From assembly GCF_024746815.1 (NCBI RefSeq), contig NZ_CP080526.1:124001-188000 (forward strand): a DNA stretch of 64,000 bases, given 5' to 3'. A program made the position numbers and the translations under genes. Positions 42,625 to 51,679 of the stretch are shown here, in pieces (positions within the stretch are counted from its first letter, which is position 1; the number at the start of each line of letters is the position of its first letter). Under the pieces are notes generated by a model that searched no databases, had not been told where the DNA came from, and was given only the letters and a program-made list of their open reading frames with translations. The DNA is from Mesorhizobium sp. AR07 (GTDB taxonomy: Bacteria; Pseudomonadota; Alphaproteobacteria; Rhizobiales; Rhizobiaceae).

Positions 42625-42725
42625 TCAGAGTATTCTTGTCCGCGGGTCTGGGTATGGAGCTGAAAGATGCGGGCTCGCGTCGTCAGGACAGCCCATCGCA
42701 TCCGGGTTCCACTCTGGTTACGGGT

Positions 42726-43598
42726 TCAGCGCAGGAACCGTTTCTCTTCCGCTTTCGCCATCTCCATCCCCTGCAGGCGGAATATCTCTTCGACCGAGAC
42801 AATGTCGCTGTTCACGTTCTGAATTCCGCCGTCTCTCCGGATGCGGGCAAACACATCCTTCATAGCCGTCACCGAAGCGCGGATGGCGTGATTGCCGTAG
42901 ATGACCATGGCGATCTTGCCGAGCTTGCGGATGCGCTCCTCGTTCATCTCGGGGTATGCGGTCGGAACAATGACGATCGGCACCTTGCCCGACCAGGCCC
43001 GCACAAAGCTCTCCACCTCGCCGGGGTCTTTCTGCTTGGAGTGAATCAGGATCATGTCGGCGCCGGCCGCCTCGTATGCGGCCGCGCGCGTCAACGCCTC
43101 TTGCTCGCCGAGCCCGGCGATCAGCGCCTCGGTGCGCGCGATGATGAGGAAGTCCGGATCGGCTCTGGTGGCCAGTGCAGCTTCAACCTTGCCTTGGAAC
43201 TCCTCAATGCGCACGAGCTCCTGGCGGCCGTCGGCGACGAGGCTGGTGACCTTTGGGAAGCTCTTGTCTTCAATGACCACCGCGGATGCGCCGGCACGCT
43301 CGTACTGTTGAATGGCGTGGATGACGTTCAGCGCATTGCCGAAGCCGGTGTCGATGTCGGCGACGATAGGCAGCGTGCTGCGGTCGGCCATCGCGCGCAC
43401 CATGTCGAGGTGTTGCGTCATCGTGGTCAGGCTCATATCGGGCACGCCATAGAGGGCGGAAAGCTCAAATCCTGACGCCCATAGGCCATCGAAACCGGCT
43501 TCCTCCGCCAGGCAAGCCGACAGGGGGCTGTGCGCCGCCATCACATGAGCAAGGCCGTTTTTCGCAATGGTGTCCTTGAGGTTTTTGCCCCGGCTCAT
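42726..43598 (-). CDS. phosphonopyruvate hydrolase (PEP mutase superfamily)
   Basis: 290 residues. AAHSPLSACLAEEAGFDGLWASGFELSALYG, ADIDTGFGNALNVIHAI and VVIEDKSFPKVTSLVADGRQELVRIEEF, then IIARTEALIAGLGEQEAL and ADMILIHSKQKDP. In PEP mutase the lid motif is EDKxxPKxNS with a crucial Asn. Here Thr118 takes its place, as in phosphonopyruvate hydrolase, which cleaves phosphonopyruvate to pyruvate and phosphate. The aminotransferase start/stop overlap with the gene upstream fits phosphonoalanine degradation. Mutase activity cannot be wholly excluded without assay. Confidence 0.8.
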   Translation of the reverse strand: MSRGKNLKDTIAKNGLAHVMAAHSPLSACLAEEAGFDGLWASGFELSALYGVPDMSLTTMTQHLDMVRAMADRSTLPIVADIDTGFGNALNVIHAIQQYERAGASAVVIEDKSFPKVTSLVADGRQELVRIEEFQGKVEAALATRADPDFLIIARTEALIAGLGEQEALTRAAAYEAAGADMILIHSKQKDPGEVESFVRAWSGKVPIVIVPTAYPEMNEERIRKLGKIAMVIYGNHAIRASVTAMKDVFARIRRDGGIQNVNSDIVSVEEIFRLQGMEMAKAEEKRFLR

Positions 43599-44812
43599 GC
43601 TGCTTCATCCTGAGAGAGTTTCGAACATGCAGCGATGATGCGATCGCATGCAGTGGTGAGATCCTCGATCGAGGACGCATAGGAAATGCGAATGTAGGGA
43701 GATGCCAGGAATCCGGATCCAGGTACGACTGCGACGCCCGCGTCTTCGAGCAGGTACATGGCGAAGTCGGTGTCGGTCTCGACCACCTTGCCCGCTGCTG
43801 TAACGCGGCCCAGGACGCCGGTGCAGTTGGCAAAGAGGTAAAAGGCCCCGTCCGGCACGGTGCAGCTCAATCCCGGAGCCGCGTTGAGTCTCGCAACGAC
43901 CAGGTTGCGGCGTTTTTCGAACTCGGCCCTGAACACAGGAACGTAGCTTTGGTCGCCGGCGATCGCTTCGATTGCGGCGTACTGCGAGATCGAGCTGGTA
44001 TGCGAAGTTGTCTGGCCCTGAATGACGTTGATGGCTTTGATGAGCTCGATCGGGCCTGCTCCATAACCGACACGCCAACCTGTCATCGCATTGGTCTTGG
44101 AGACACCGTTCACGGTGATAGTGCGATCGAAGAGGTCGGGAGCGGCACTTGCCATCGTTGCAAAGCGTGCAACTCCGTAAACAAGCTTCTCGTAGATATC
44201 GTCTGACAGGATATAGACGTGCGGATGTCGCCGCAGGACGTCGGCGAGCGCAACCAATTCGGCCTCGCTGTAAACCGCGCCCGTGGGATTGCTGGGCGAG
44301 TTCAGCATCAGCCATTTGGTGCGGGGGGTGATTGCGCTCTCAAGCTTCTCCGGCGTCAGCTTGAACCCGTCTGCCTCGAGGCAGTCTACAATCACGGGCT
44401 GGCCGCCAGCCAGACGCACCATGTCGGGATAGGACACCCAGCACGGTGCGGGAATGATGACTTCCTCACCGGGTTCCAGGCTCGCAAAGAAAGCGTTGAA
44501 GACGACCTGCTTGGCACCGCATCCGACCGTGATCTGGTCGATCGAATAGCCGAGGCCATTCTCGCGCCCCAGCTTGTCTCGAATGGCCTCCCGCAGCGGA
44601 ACCACTCCCGCCACCGCAGTATATCGGGTTCGACCATCGCGGATCGCCTGGATACCGGCGTCAGCCACATTGAGCGGCGTATCGAAATCGGGTTCGCCCT
44701 GACTGAGGGTGATGACCTTGTGCCCTTGGGCCCTGAGTGCGGCCGCCCGTGCCGTCATCGCCTTCGTTTCGGAAGGGCGGATGGATTTGAGACGGCTTGA
44801 AACAAGCGACAT
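43595..44812 (-). CDS. class I aminotransferase, probably phosphonoalanine/aspartate type
   Basis: 405 residues from ATG 44812; frames further upstream read through the promoter region. Aspartate-aminotransferase Ib features: VITLSQGEPDFDTPLNVADAG, YTAVAGVVPLREAI, MLNSPSNPTGAVYSEAELVA, YILSDDIYEKLVYG, TVNGVSKTNAMTGWRVGYGAGP with the PLP lysine and the C-terminal RISYASSIEDL. The ATGA overlap with the phosphonopyruvate hydrolase gene suggests it converts 2-amino-3-phosphonopropionate to phosphonopyruvate. Confidence 0.85.
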   Translation of the reverse strand: MSLVSSRLKSIRPSETKAMTARAAALRAQGHKVITLSQGEPDFDTPLNVADAGIQAIRDGRTRYTAVAGVVPLREAIRDKLGRENGLGYSIDQITVGCGAKQVVFNAFFASLEPGEEVIIPAPCWVSYPDMVRLAGGQPVIVDCLEADGFKLTPEKLESAITPRTKWLMLNSPSNPTGAVYSEAELVALADVLRRHPHVYILSDDIYEKLVYGVARFATMASAAPDLFDRTITVNGVSKTNAMTGWRVGYGAGPIELIKAINVIQGQTTSHTSSISQYAAIEAIAGDQSYVPVFRAEFEKRRNLVVARLNAAPGLSCTVPDGAFYLFANCTGVLGRVTAAGKVVETDTDFAMYLLEDAGVAVVPGSGFLASPYIRISYASSIEDLTTACDRIIAACSKLSQDEAA

Positions 44813-45238
44813 AGACAACTCCGGCAGTGCGGGTCGTGCATGGCGCATGCGATTCAGAAAGGCGCTACGGGACCATGGCACGACACCTGGGAAATGCGAT
44901 CATGAAGCCCGCGGAGTTGCGATTGAGCAAACCCAAAAATCGAATTTGGAGATGAAAACATATCATTATTCGATATTTGCAGAATCCCGGCCAGATCTTT
45001 CTTGCCGCTGAGGCGCAAGCCAGCGACAAAATTCGGCGCCAGGTTTTCGCGTCGCCGCCTATCGCGGTACGGCAGTCAGTAATGTCATCTCCCTCTCTGC
45101 GCAAAGGAACTCATCCATCGGATAACATCGTGTTGTGATCGTAATATGCGATAGTTGTCACAGATATGTCGTGGACGGCCATTACACGGCGTCGCACCGT
45201 GGTTCCTCCGGTAGCCCCGCGAAAGCGAAAGGCCAAGA
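44813..45238. promoter_or_regulatory. divergent control region of the phosphonate and class IV aminotransferase genes
   Basis: Contains ATCGAAT (44939-44945) and ATTCGAT (44968-44974), an inverted pair 22 bases apart in an AT-rich stretch. There is also a second imperfect dyad near 45133-45161 (TGTGATCG...CGATA...TCACA type). These are good candidate operators for a regulator not encoded in the window. No gene. Confidence 0.4.
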
Positions 45239-45328
45239 ATGAAACTACGCACCACCCTGGTCGGGACAATTTTCGCTGCATGGCTCGGCATGCGCGGTCG
45301 AGGGCCTATGATTTCCGGACGCCAATGA
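45239..45328 (+). CDS. 29-codon leader with signal-peptide-like start, probably gene remnant
   Basis: ATG 45239 follows AAAGGCCAAGA. KLRTTLVGTIFAAWLGMRGRG resembles the start of an exported binding protein and then ends after 29 residues; its TGA overlaps the ATG of the aminotransferase gene. Either a deletion fused a signal-peptide stub to the next gene, or it is a coupling leader peptide. Confidence 0.35.
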   Translation: MKLRTTLVGTIFAAWLGMRGRGPMISGRQ

Positions 45329-46218
45329 TGACGAGCGGCTCTTTAGGGGGCGGCCGGATCACGTATCTGAACGGGGTCTATATGCCGCTGGAGCAAGCGC
45401 GCGTGCCGATATTCGACCGGGGCTTCAATCTCGGAGATGGAGTTTATGAGGTCACAGCATTCGTCAATCGCTGCATGGTCGATTTCGAGGCGCATTTGTC
45501 CCGCTTACGCTCATCGCTTGCGCAGGTCGGCATCCTTGTCGACCTAGATGACGCGGACTGGCAAGCAATCCATCACCGTTTGATCTTTGAGAATCCTGTC
45601 GATACCGGAACTGTCTACATTCAGGTCACGCGGGGTGTGATGGAACGTGATTTTGTGCCGAGCGAAGGTCAGCCGCCGACCATCCTTGGCCTTGTCCAAG
45701 CAAAGGCGCTCGATACGGACCCAAGGCTTGCCACGGGGATTTCGGCGGCCTTGGTCGAAGACCTCCGATGGAAGCGTCGCGATATAAAGTCGACTTCCCT
45801 CCTGGCACAGGTTCTCGCGAAGTCGAGAGCCCATGAGATGGGAGCTGGAGAGGCAATCCTCCACGAGGGCGGGGTTGTTACGGAAGGAGGGTCAACCACC
45901 GTCTTCGGTGTGGACAATCAGGGTGTTCTTTGGACTCACCCTCTAGGCCCGATAATACTCCCGGGTATCACCCGAAGGCGGGTAATTGCCTTGAGTAAGG
46001 ATTTGGGGCTCCAAGTGCGGGAAGAGCCCATCACTCTTTCCGCACTTCACCACATGTCTGAGGTGTTCCTGACAGGCGCGACGTTCTTCGTTGTTCCGGT
46101 CGTGCAGATCGATTCACAGAAGGTCGCTGAGGGGCGGCCGGGGTCCGTTGCTTTGACGCTGCAGAATGCATACTTGAATTTCGTGCGACATGGCGGTGAA
46201 GCAGCGAAACCCTCTTAA
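45325..46218 (+). CDS. class IV aminotransferase, D-amino-acid transaminase-like
   Basis: 297 residues from ATG 45325 (ATG 45328 also possible). Fold-type IV: ITYLNGVYMPLEQARVPIFDRGFNLGDGVYEVTAF, TVYIQVTRGVMERDFVP, RRDIKSTSLLAQVLAKSRAHEMGAGEAILHE with PLP lysine in DIKS, GGSTTVFGVD, ILPGITRRRVIALSKDLGL. The RG..R.F/D style fits D-alanine:2-oxoacid transaminase more than branched-chain enzymes. It diverges from the phosphonate genes. It may interconvert D-amino acids or serve as aminodeoxychorismate-lyase-like enzyme; substrate uncertain. Confidence 0.8.
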   Translation: MMTSGSLGGGRITYLNGVYMPLEQARVPIFDRGFNLGDGVYEVTAFVNRCMVDFEAHLSRLRSSLAQVGILVDLDDADWQAIHHRLIFENPVDTGTVYIQVTRGVMERDFVPSEGQPPTILGLVQAKALDTDPRLATGISAALVEDLRWKRRDIKSTSLLAQVLAKSRAHEMGAGEAILHEGGVVTEGGSTTVFGVDNQGVLWTHPLGPIILPGITRRRVIALSKDLGLQVREEPITLSALHHMSEVFLTGATFFVVPVVQIDSQKVAEGRPGSVALTLQNAYLNFVRHGGEAAKPS

Positions 46219-46501
46219 ATGACCATCCTCAGCGTCCGTTGGAATGAGATGCGCCGCAATCTGCGGGTTTTGTCTTTGCCTTCCAAGAATGAACGCAGCG
46301 GCAGCGCCAAAGGCGGCCGTGGGTAACTAGCCGCCTTGATGCACGGCGATCGGCTTTCGGCGGCCTGCATCGGCGATCTGGCCGCCCTCGGGGTGCATTT
46401 TGACAAGCCTCGTCGGGCGCCGGCGATGATCCGTCGTGATGGCAGGTGGGGTTTGCAGGTTGCGGTCGGCGGGTTCGTTTCGGGGCGCCTGCGCCCCATC
46501 G

Positions 46502-46621
46502 TTATGTCGCGAGCCGCGGAATGCGATCGAGGACGATGCGCAGAATACGCTGGTCGGGGCAGGATGTCGGCAGGTGCAGGCGGATTTGCATTTTCATCTC
46601 GACCACCCGCGCGGCGATTTT
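46502..46621 (-). pseudogene. IS1380-like transposase, C-terminal scrap
   Basis: The minus-strand frame KIAARVVEMKMQIRLHLPTS, CPDQRILRIVLDRIPRLAT, stop at 46502-46504. This resembles the end of IS1380-type transposases (VxxRKIxLxL...P...F..IL..I). It is cut at 46621 by the ISL3 end. Identification is tentative. Confidence 0.35.
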
Positions 46622-47050
46622 GGGATCTTCCGCATATTTGGTGCAGGGGCGTCGTTCCCTTGGTTGCCCCGTCTGTTTCTACGGTCGTTAGGCGGCTGCC
46701 AGCATCCTGTTTCTCAGCAGCGGATACCCGGAGCGCCCATACATCTGGCGCTTGATGGTCTTGAGACGGTTGATCTGTCCCTCGACGGGACTGGTGCTCC
46801 AGGGCTGGGTGATTGCGGCCCGAACAGCCGCAATGTCACGGCCGATGCCTGCCGCAAGGGAAGCCAGTTCGCTGTCCGTGGCGTCCTCAATCCATTGATC
46901 GAGGCCGGCATCATCGTCGCCGCGTATCAGTGCAGCGAAACGTCGAGCCAGGTCACCCGCCTTCAAGAGCTCCGGCGCGCAGTCATAGAGATGGCCCAAG
47001 AATTGCGGCTCTGTCGCAAACTTGGAAATGGGATAGTGAACGGCCATTTC
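46622..47050 (-). mobile_element. ISL3-family element, right half (opposite orientation)
   Basis: Transposase C-terminus reading leftward to the stop at 46688: EPQFLGHLYDCAPELLKAGDLARRFAALIRG, GLDQWIEDATDSELASLAAGI, ITQPWSTSPVEGQINRLKTIKRQMYGRSGYPLLRNRMLAA with the catalytic Glu (SPVEGQINRLK). The element end 46622-46650 matches 40304-40332 over 29 bases. The 5-prime part is missing and an IS6 transposase gene abuts it. Could complement the 40304 half if the two were one element before inversion. Confidence 0.8.
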
Positions 47051-47060
47051 GGCCTGTCCG

Positions 47061-47759
47061 TCAGGCGGCGAGGATGTCGAACTGCTCGGCGATCGATGGA
47101 CTGGGATTGTAGGCATACCTCGCCTGTCGCTTGCGCATCATATGGATCATCTCGATGCCGGAGAGGATAACCACTGTGCTCGCCTGCGACTTGAAGCCGA
47201 GCATGGATCGAATGCGGCGCTTGATACGCCTGTGATCCTGTTCGATCCGATTGTTGAGATACCGGCTTTTGCGGATGCGGATCGGCTTCAGTGGTCGCCG
47301 CGATCGCTGCCGCAGGCGGCTTTCAGCGTCGCAGGAAAGGATTGCCTCGTGATTGGTCTGGCTGCCGTCGATGACGATGTGCTCCGGCTGGCCATGGCGC
47401 GCCAGCGCCTTGCGGAGGAAGCGTTTGGCCGCCACCAGGTCACGGTTTTCGCTGAAATAGAATTCGACGGTGTCGCCGAGGCTGTCGATGGCGCGGTAAA
47501 GATACATCCACTGGCCGCGGACCTTGATGTACGTCTCGTCCATATGCCACTTGCTGCCGACCGCACGCTTGCGCCGGTTGAAGCGCTCCAGCAGCTGCGG
47601 CGAGAAGTGAGCGACCCAGCGATGCACGGTGGAGTGGTCGACCTTCAAGCCGCGTTCGGCCATCATCTCTTCCAGATCGCGCAGGCTCAGATTGTAGGCC
47701 AAGTACCAGCGCACGCACAGGAGGATCACCGACTGGTCGAAATGACGGCCCTTGAACAT
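47061..47759 (-). CDS. IS6-family transposase
   Basis: 232 residues from ATG 47759: FKGRHFDQSVILLCVRWYLAYNLSLRDLEEMMAERGLKVDHSTVHRWV, KWHMDETYIKVRGQWMYLYRAID (first Asp), HIVIDGSQTNHEAI (second Asp) and YLNNRIEQDHRRIKRR with the Glu. Full length and apparently intact. Its terminal inverted repeats are not evident on either side, so mobility is doubtful. The longer frame reaching 48293 joins it to resolvase remains and is not one protein. Confidence 0.88.
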   Translation of the reverse strand: MFKGRHFDQSVILLCVRWYLAYNLSLRDLEEMMAERGLKVDHSTVHRWVAHFSPQLLERFNRRKRAVGSKWHMDETYIKVRGQWMYLYRAIDSLGDTVEFYFSENRDLVAAKRFLRKALARHGQPEHIVIDGSQTNHEAILSCDAESRLRQRSRRPLKPIRIRKSRYLNNRIEQDHRRIKRRIRSMLGFKSQASTVVILSGIEMIHMMRKRQARYAYNPSPSIAEQFDILAA

Positions 47760-47799
47760 CACGTGCCTCCTCCATAGCTGAGGAGCGTTCCATGACATG

Positions 47800-48215
47800 C
47801 TCTGCTTACCGAAAGGTTTGCGACAGAGCCGTTTTCTGCGCCGTCCCCCGATCCTGCCTTCGGCTCGTGCCTTGGCGAGAGCGGTCGTGGTCCTTTCCCG
47901 GATCATGGCACGTTCGAATTCCGTGAAGGAGCCGACCATCTGCGTCATCATGCGACCTGCGGTCGTGTCGATCGCCCCGCTGAGTGACCAGAACCCGGCA
48001 CCTTCACTTGTGATCTTGTCCATCAGATGAACGGGGTCTTTTAGCGAACGCGACAGACGATCCAGTTTCCAGACGACGACCGTATGCCATCGCGCAAGTG
48101 ATCGAGCACACGCTGCAGCTCGAGCCGGTCCCCAGCGCCCGCCCGATGCCTTCTGTTCGAGCCCCGTCATCTGCGACAGGACCTGGGGTATGCCATTGGG
48201 ACAACGAAAGGACCT
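47800..48215 (-). pseudogene. serine recombinase (resolvase), truncated with frame breaks
   Basis: HTVVVWKLDRLSRSLKD, HLMDKITSEGAGFWSLSGAIDTTAGRMMTQMVGSFTEFERAMIRERT and AEGRIGGRRRK are resolvase/invertase motifs. Before VVVWKLDR the frame is shifted (RLELQRVLDHLRDG lies in another frame between 48075 and 48130). The catalytic-Ser N-terminus is absent and the C-terminal HTH is cut. Confidence 0.75.
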
Positions 48216-48400
48216 AATGGATCCTGATGCGCAATTGGCTTGGTATCGATCAGCCCGGTCACGGTACCGCGACGCCACGCCGACCATCTGCACGAAAAGA
48301 TCGCTGAAACGGGGGCCGAAATCGCGTCACTACGTCCTGGTTCGGCAACCGAACAACCGGCTGTTTTTGGATGCGCTACAGCGCTCAGCGAAGCAGGCTC

Positions 48401-49786
48401 TCAATTCTCGACTATGTGCGACAGCGTCTCGGATCGGTTGCGGGTCAAGGCTATCCGGCAACCGGGTGGTCCTTCGATCACCATATCCATGTCATGTAAG
48501 CGCGCGATCGCCGCCACCAGACTGAGGCCGAGGCCGTTGCCGGGTTCGTGACGGCTCGGCTCCGCGCGGTAGAACCGCTTCAGAACTATGGTTCGGTCGG
48601 CCTCGGAAATACCGGGGCCGGTGTCGCTGACAGAGACGATGACGGCTGCGCCGCTGCGGGCAAACCGGACCTCGACGGAGCCGCCTGCCGGCGTGAATTT
48701 GATCGCATTGTCGATCAGGTTGGCGAAAGCCTCGAAGAGCAGGCTCGGGTCACCGCGCGAGGGTCTGGCGGGCTCGCCCTCGAAATAGGATCTGAGCGTG
48801 ATGTTCTTGTCCTCGGCCAGCGGCTCGTAGAACTCGACGGCATCGGTGACGATGGCGCCAAGGTCGACGTCGATGAAACCGGCCCGCCGCGCGCCGTCCT
48901 CGATTTCGGAAATGCGCAACAGCGCGCCGAAGGTCTTCAAGATGCCTTGCGTTTCGGCAATCGCCTCGTCGACGCTTTCGGCATAGTCGGCAGTGGATGA
49001 CGACCGTCTTCGCGAACGGTCGAGACCGGCAAGCAGGCGGGTCAGCGGCGTGCGCATTTCATGGGCGATGTTGTCGCAGACGCCTTTCACCTCGTTCATC
49101 AGCCGCTGCAATTCGTCCAACATCTCGTTGACCACGGCGACAAGCCGCCCCACGTCTCCGCTGCCTCGCGTCGGCAGGCGGCCGGAGAGGTCGCCCTTGA
49201 CGATGCTGCGGGTCGCCTTGGTGATGTCGTCCAGTTGCCGGACGGCACCGGCGCCGATCAGGATCGCTCCAACCAATCCCAGAACCGTCGTCACGCCGCC
49301 GGCGAGCAACATTGCGCCGAGCAGGACGTCGCCGAATTCGTTCAATTCGTCGACGCTTTGCGCAACTAGTAGGGTTTGGCCTGTCGGCAATCGCCAGGTC
49401 AGCCCGCGAAAGGGCGCCATGGGAAGATGGCTTCCGTGGCCGAACTCGAACGGGGCGGTGGCATTGTCATGTCCGGCGGGGAAGGGTAGCGGGTTGCCGG
49501 CGAGGACCTTGCCGGTCGCATCGTAAAGGGTAATCGGCCGCTCGGTGGTGGCGTCGTCGCGCTGGCGGTTATCCAGCCTCTGTGCCAGCGCGGTCGCATC
49601 CAGACGCGATAGCACCTTGCCCTCGCGCTGCACCCATTCGTCGACCCTGTTCGAGAGAAAGCCTTTCACCTCCCATGAGATGAAGGCGAAAAGTGTCAGC
49701 GACGCCAGGCCGAACAAAGCCAGGAACGCGATCGCCAGCCTGAAGCTGGTTGTCCTGGAGAGCTCAACCAGCCGCATTGAGGACAT
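48401..49786 (-). CDS. sensor histidine kinase (HAMP, HisKA, HATPase)
   Basis: 461 residues from ATG 49786, overlapping the response-regulator gene by 23 bases; ATG 49777 is an alternative. First helix FRLAIAFLALFGLASLTLFAFISW, periplasmic domain of about 130 residues, second helix VLLGAMLLAGGVTTVLGLVGAILI, HAMP (LDDITKATRSIVKGDLSGRLP), H-box CDNIAHEMRTPLTRLL, N-box FANLIDNAIKFTP, G1 VSDTGPGI, G2 GNGLGLSLVAAIARLH. Complete and typical; likely senses a periplasmic stress or compound. Confidence 0.9.
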   Translation of the reverse strand: MSSMRLVELSRTTSFRLAIAFLALFGLASLTLFAFISWEVKGFLSNRVDEWVQREGKVLSRLDATALAQRLDNRQRDDATTERPITLYDATGKVLAGNPLPFPAGHDNATAPFEFGHGSHLPMAPFRGLTWRLPTGQTLLVAQSVDELNEFGDVLLGAMLLAGGVTTVLGLVGAILIGAGAVRQLDDITKATRSIVKGDLSGRLPTRGSGDVGRLVAVVNEMLDELQRLMNEVKGVCDNIAHEMRTPLTRLLAGLDRSRRRSSSTADYAESVDEAIAETQGILKTFGALLRISEIEDGARRAGFIDVDLGAIVTDAVEFYEPLAEDKNITLRSYFEGEPARPSRGDPSLLFEAFANLIDNAIKFTPAGGSVEVRFARSGAAVIVSVSDTGPGISEADRTIVLKRFYRAEPSRHEPGNGLGLSLVAAIARLHDMDMVIEGPPGCRIALTRNRSETLSHIVEN

Positions 49787-50447
49787 ATCCCGAGCCGCGC
49801 ACCGTCTGGATGACCGACGGCTCGCCGGCCGTGTCGATCTTGCGCCGCAGCTTGCTGACATGCACATCGATGAGATTGGTTGGCTCGTCGTAGCGGTAGT
49901 GCCATATCTCCTCGAACAACATGGTGCGCGTCACCACCTGTCCGGCATTGCGGACAAGATATTCCAGGAGCCGGTATTCCCGCGGCAACAGGTCGACGAG
50001 CTGGCCGTGACGGCGAACGGTGTGCGTCAGAAGGTCCACCTCCAGCGGGCCGGCCCGCAGCACGGATTCAGTTATCGGTGCATTGCGCCGGCGGAGCAGG
50101 ACATCCAGTCTGGCCGTCAGCTCAAGGAAATCGAAAGGCTTGGTCAAGTAGTCATCGCCGCCGGCCTTCAGTCCGCGAACGCGTTCATCGACGGCCGTCA
50201 AGGCGCTGAGGATCAGCACCGGCGCATGGATGCCGGCCGCACGCAGCGCCGCCAGCACGCCCAGCCCGTCGAGGTCGCCCGGCAGCATGCGATCGAGAAC
50301 GATGGCATCATAGGGATCGCTGATCGCTTTCACGAGACCGTCGCGGCCGGTGAAGGCCGTCCGCGTCTCATATCCATAGTCGACAAGCGCAGCCTCGATT
50401 TCGCGCGAGGTCTGCGCATCGTCCTCTATCACCAGTATGGTTGTCAC
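49764..50447 (-). CDS. OmpR-family response regulator
   Basis: 227 residues. Receiver: TILVIEDDAQTSREIEAAL, YDAIVLDRMLPGDLDGL with phospho-Asp, LILSALTAVDERVRGLKAGGDDYLTKPFDFLEL. Winged helix: HGQLVDLLPREYRLLEYLVRNAGQVVTRTMLFEEIWHY and NLIDVHVSKLRRKID, GYVLNA. Operon with the overlapping kinase gene. It diverges from a second OmpR regulator at 50821. Confidence 0.92.
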   Translation of the reverse strand: MTTILVIEDDAQTSREIEAALVDYGYETRTAFTGRDGLVKAISDPYDAIVLDRMLPGDLDGLGVLAALRAAGIHAPVLILSALTAVDERVRGLKAGGDDYLTKPFDFLELTARLDVLLRRRNAPITESVLRAGPLEVDLLTHTVRRHGQLVDLLPREYRLLEYLVRNAGQVVTRTMLFEEIWHYRYDEPTNLIDVHVSKLRRKIDTAGEPSVIQTVRGSGYVLNAAG

Positions 50448-50820
50448 ACTGCACTCCGACGGCGAGCAAGGTCATGTTGTTGCTTGCATATGGTATTCCT
50501 TTAGACGCATGCGACCTAGATCGGTTTCGCGCCAACATTAAATCGGATTCATGTTTGATTCCGGAAAGCCCTCGGCGGAGGTCCACAGCGGCGACCTGAC
50601 GATGGCAAAGGAAGGTCACTGGCGGGCCGCGACGAGACTGAGCAAATCTGGTCATGGTCGCCTCTCGCGCCTATGTTTTGCGGGAGATGCAAATCCGGTC
50701 GGTGCGTTTGGCGTCAGCCTGGTCCTGGGAAGCTCGGTTTCTCCTTCCAGATCCTCTGATCCGGCAATTTCGCCATATCATGGGAACGGTTCATCTTCCG
50801 GTGGCGAGAATGGCGGTCCG
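50448..50820. other. intergenic region between two divergent response-regulator genes
   Basis: No convincing gene; the open frame from 50551 lacks motifs and joins the next gene only by chance. It must hold promoters for both regulators. GCATATGGTATTC and an AT-rich AACATTAAATCGGATTCATG near 50540 are the only promoter-like text. Confidence 0.4.
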
Positions 50821-51501
50821 ATGCGTATCCTGATTGTCGAAGACGATGAAAAGACGGCAAGCTACCTGAAGCGCGGGCTTTCGGAAGCCGGCCATGTCGT
50901 CGACCGCGCTCGCGACGGCGCGACGGGCCTGGCCATGGCGCTGGAAGACATCTACGACGTTCTCGTCCTCGACAGGATGCTTCCGCAGATGGACGGGATC
51001 GAATTGGTCAAAGGCATCCGGGCCCACGGCAACCAGGTGCCGGCGTTGATGTTGAGCGCCCGCGCCAGCACGCAAGACAGGATCGAAGGCCTACAGGCGG
51101 GATGCGACGATTACATCGCCAAGCCCTATGCCTTCTCGGAGATACTGGCGCGACTCGACGCGTTGGCAAGGCGCGTCCAGCCGACACGGCGGCAGGCGGT
51201 GCTGAAGGTCGGCGACTTGGAGCTTGACGTGCTTGGTCGGCGCGCGGTGCGCGGTGCACGCCACATCGATCTCCAGTACCGGGAATTCCTGTTGCTGGAG
51301 CTGCTGATGCGCCACGCCGGCCAGATCGTGACGCGTTCGATGCTGCTCGAAACGGCATGGCCCTATGATTTCGAACCGCGCGGCAACGTCGTCGACATGC
51401 ATATCCACCGCTTGCGCGGCAAGGTGGATGAGGGGTTCGCCGCCCCGCTGATCCACACGGTGCAGGGCTCGGGCTACGTTCTCAGTCCGCAGCGGCCCTA
51501 G
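50821..51501 (+). CDS. OmpR-family response regulator upstream of RND pump genes
   Basis: 226 residues from ATG 50821. RILIVEDDEKTASYLKRGL, YDVLVLDRMLPQMDGIELV, ALMLSARASTQDRIEGLQAGCDDYIAKPYAFSEILARL, then winged helix RHIDLQYREFLLLELLMRHAGQIVTRSMLLETAW and GNVVDMHIHRLRGKVD. CopR/CusR-like style, which often controls metal or drug efflux. No kinase gene beside it; the kinase at 48401 may serve both. It precedes the efflux genes by about 180 bases. Confidence 0.9.
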   Translation: MRILIVEDDEKTASYLKRGLSEAGHVVDRARDGATGLAMALEDIYDVLVLDRMLPQMDGIELVKGIRAHGNQVPALMLSARASTQDRIEGLQAGCDDYIAKPYAFSEILARLDALARRVQPTRRQAVLKVGDLELDVLGRRAVRGARHIDLQYREFLLLELLMRHAGQIVTRSMLLETAWPYDFEPRGNVVDMHIHRLRGKVDEGFAAPLIHTVQGSGYVLSPQRP

Positions 51502-51679
51502 CGCATGTTCCTACCTGAACGATATTTCATGTTCGGGCGAACGGCCCGACATGAACGGGACCCCATGGTGATTGTGCAATGCAGCAATTGCACTGCACTG
51601 CCTGTCGAGAAGCGGGACGCCGGCCGAAAACTCTCTCCAAGGGTGCTCACATTTTTGGGCACGCCGTTGAAACAGAGAA

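Noticed and set aside
47061..48293. 410-codon minus-strand frame as a single recombinase-transposase fusion
   Set aside because: It joins resolvase remains and an IS6 transposase by chance; each part aligns only to its own family, and the resolvase part has frame breaks.
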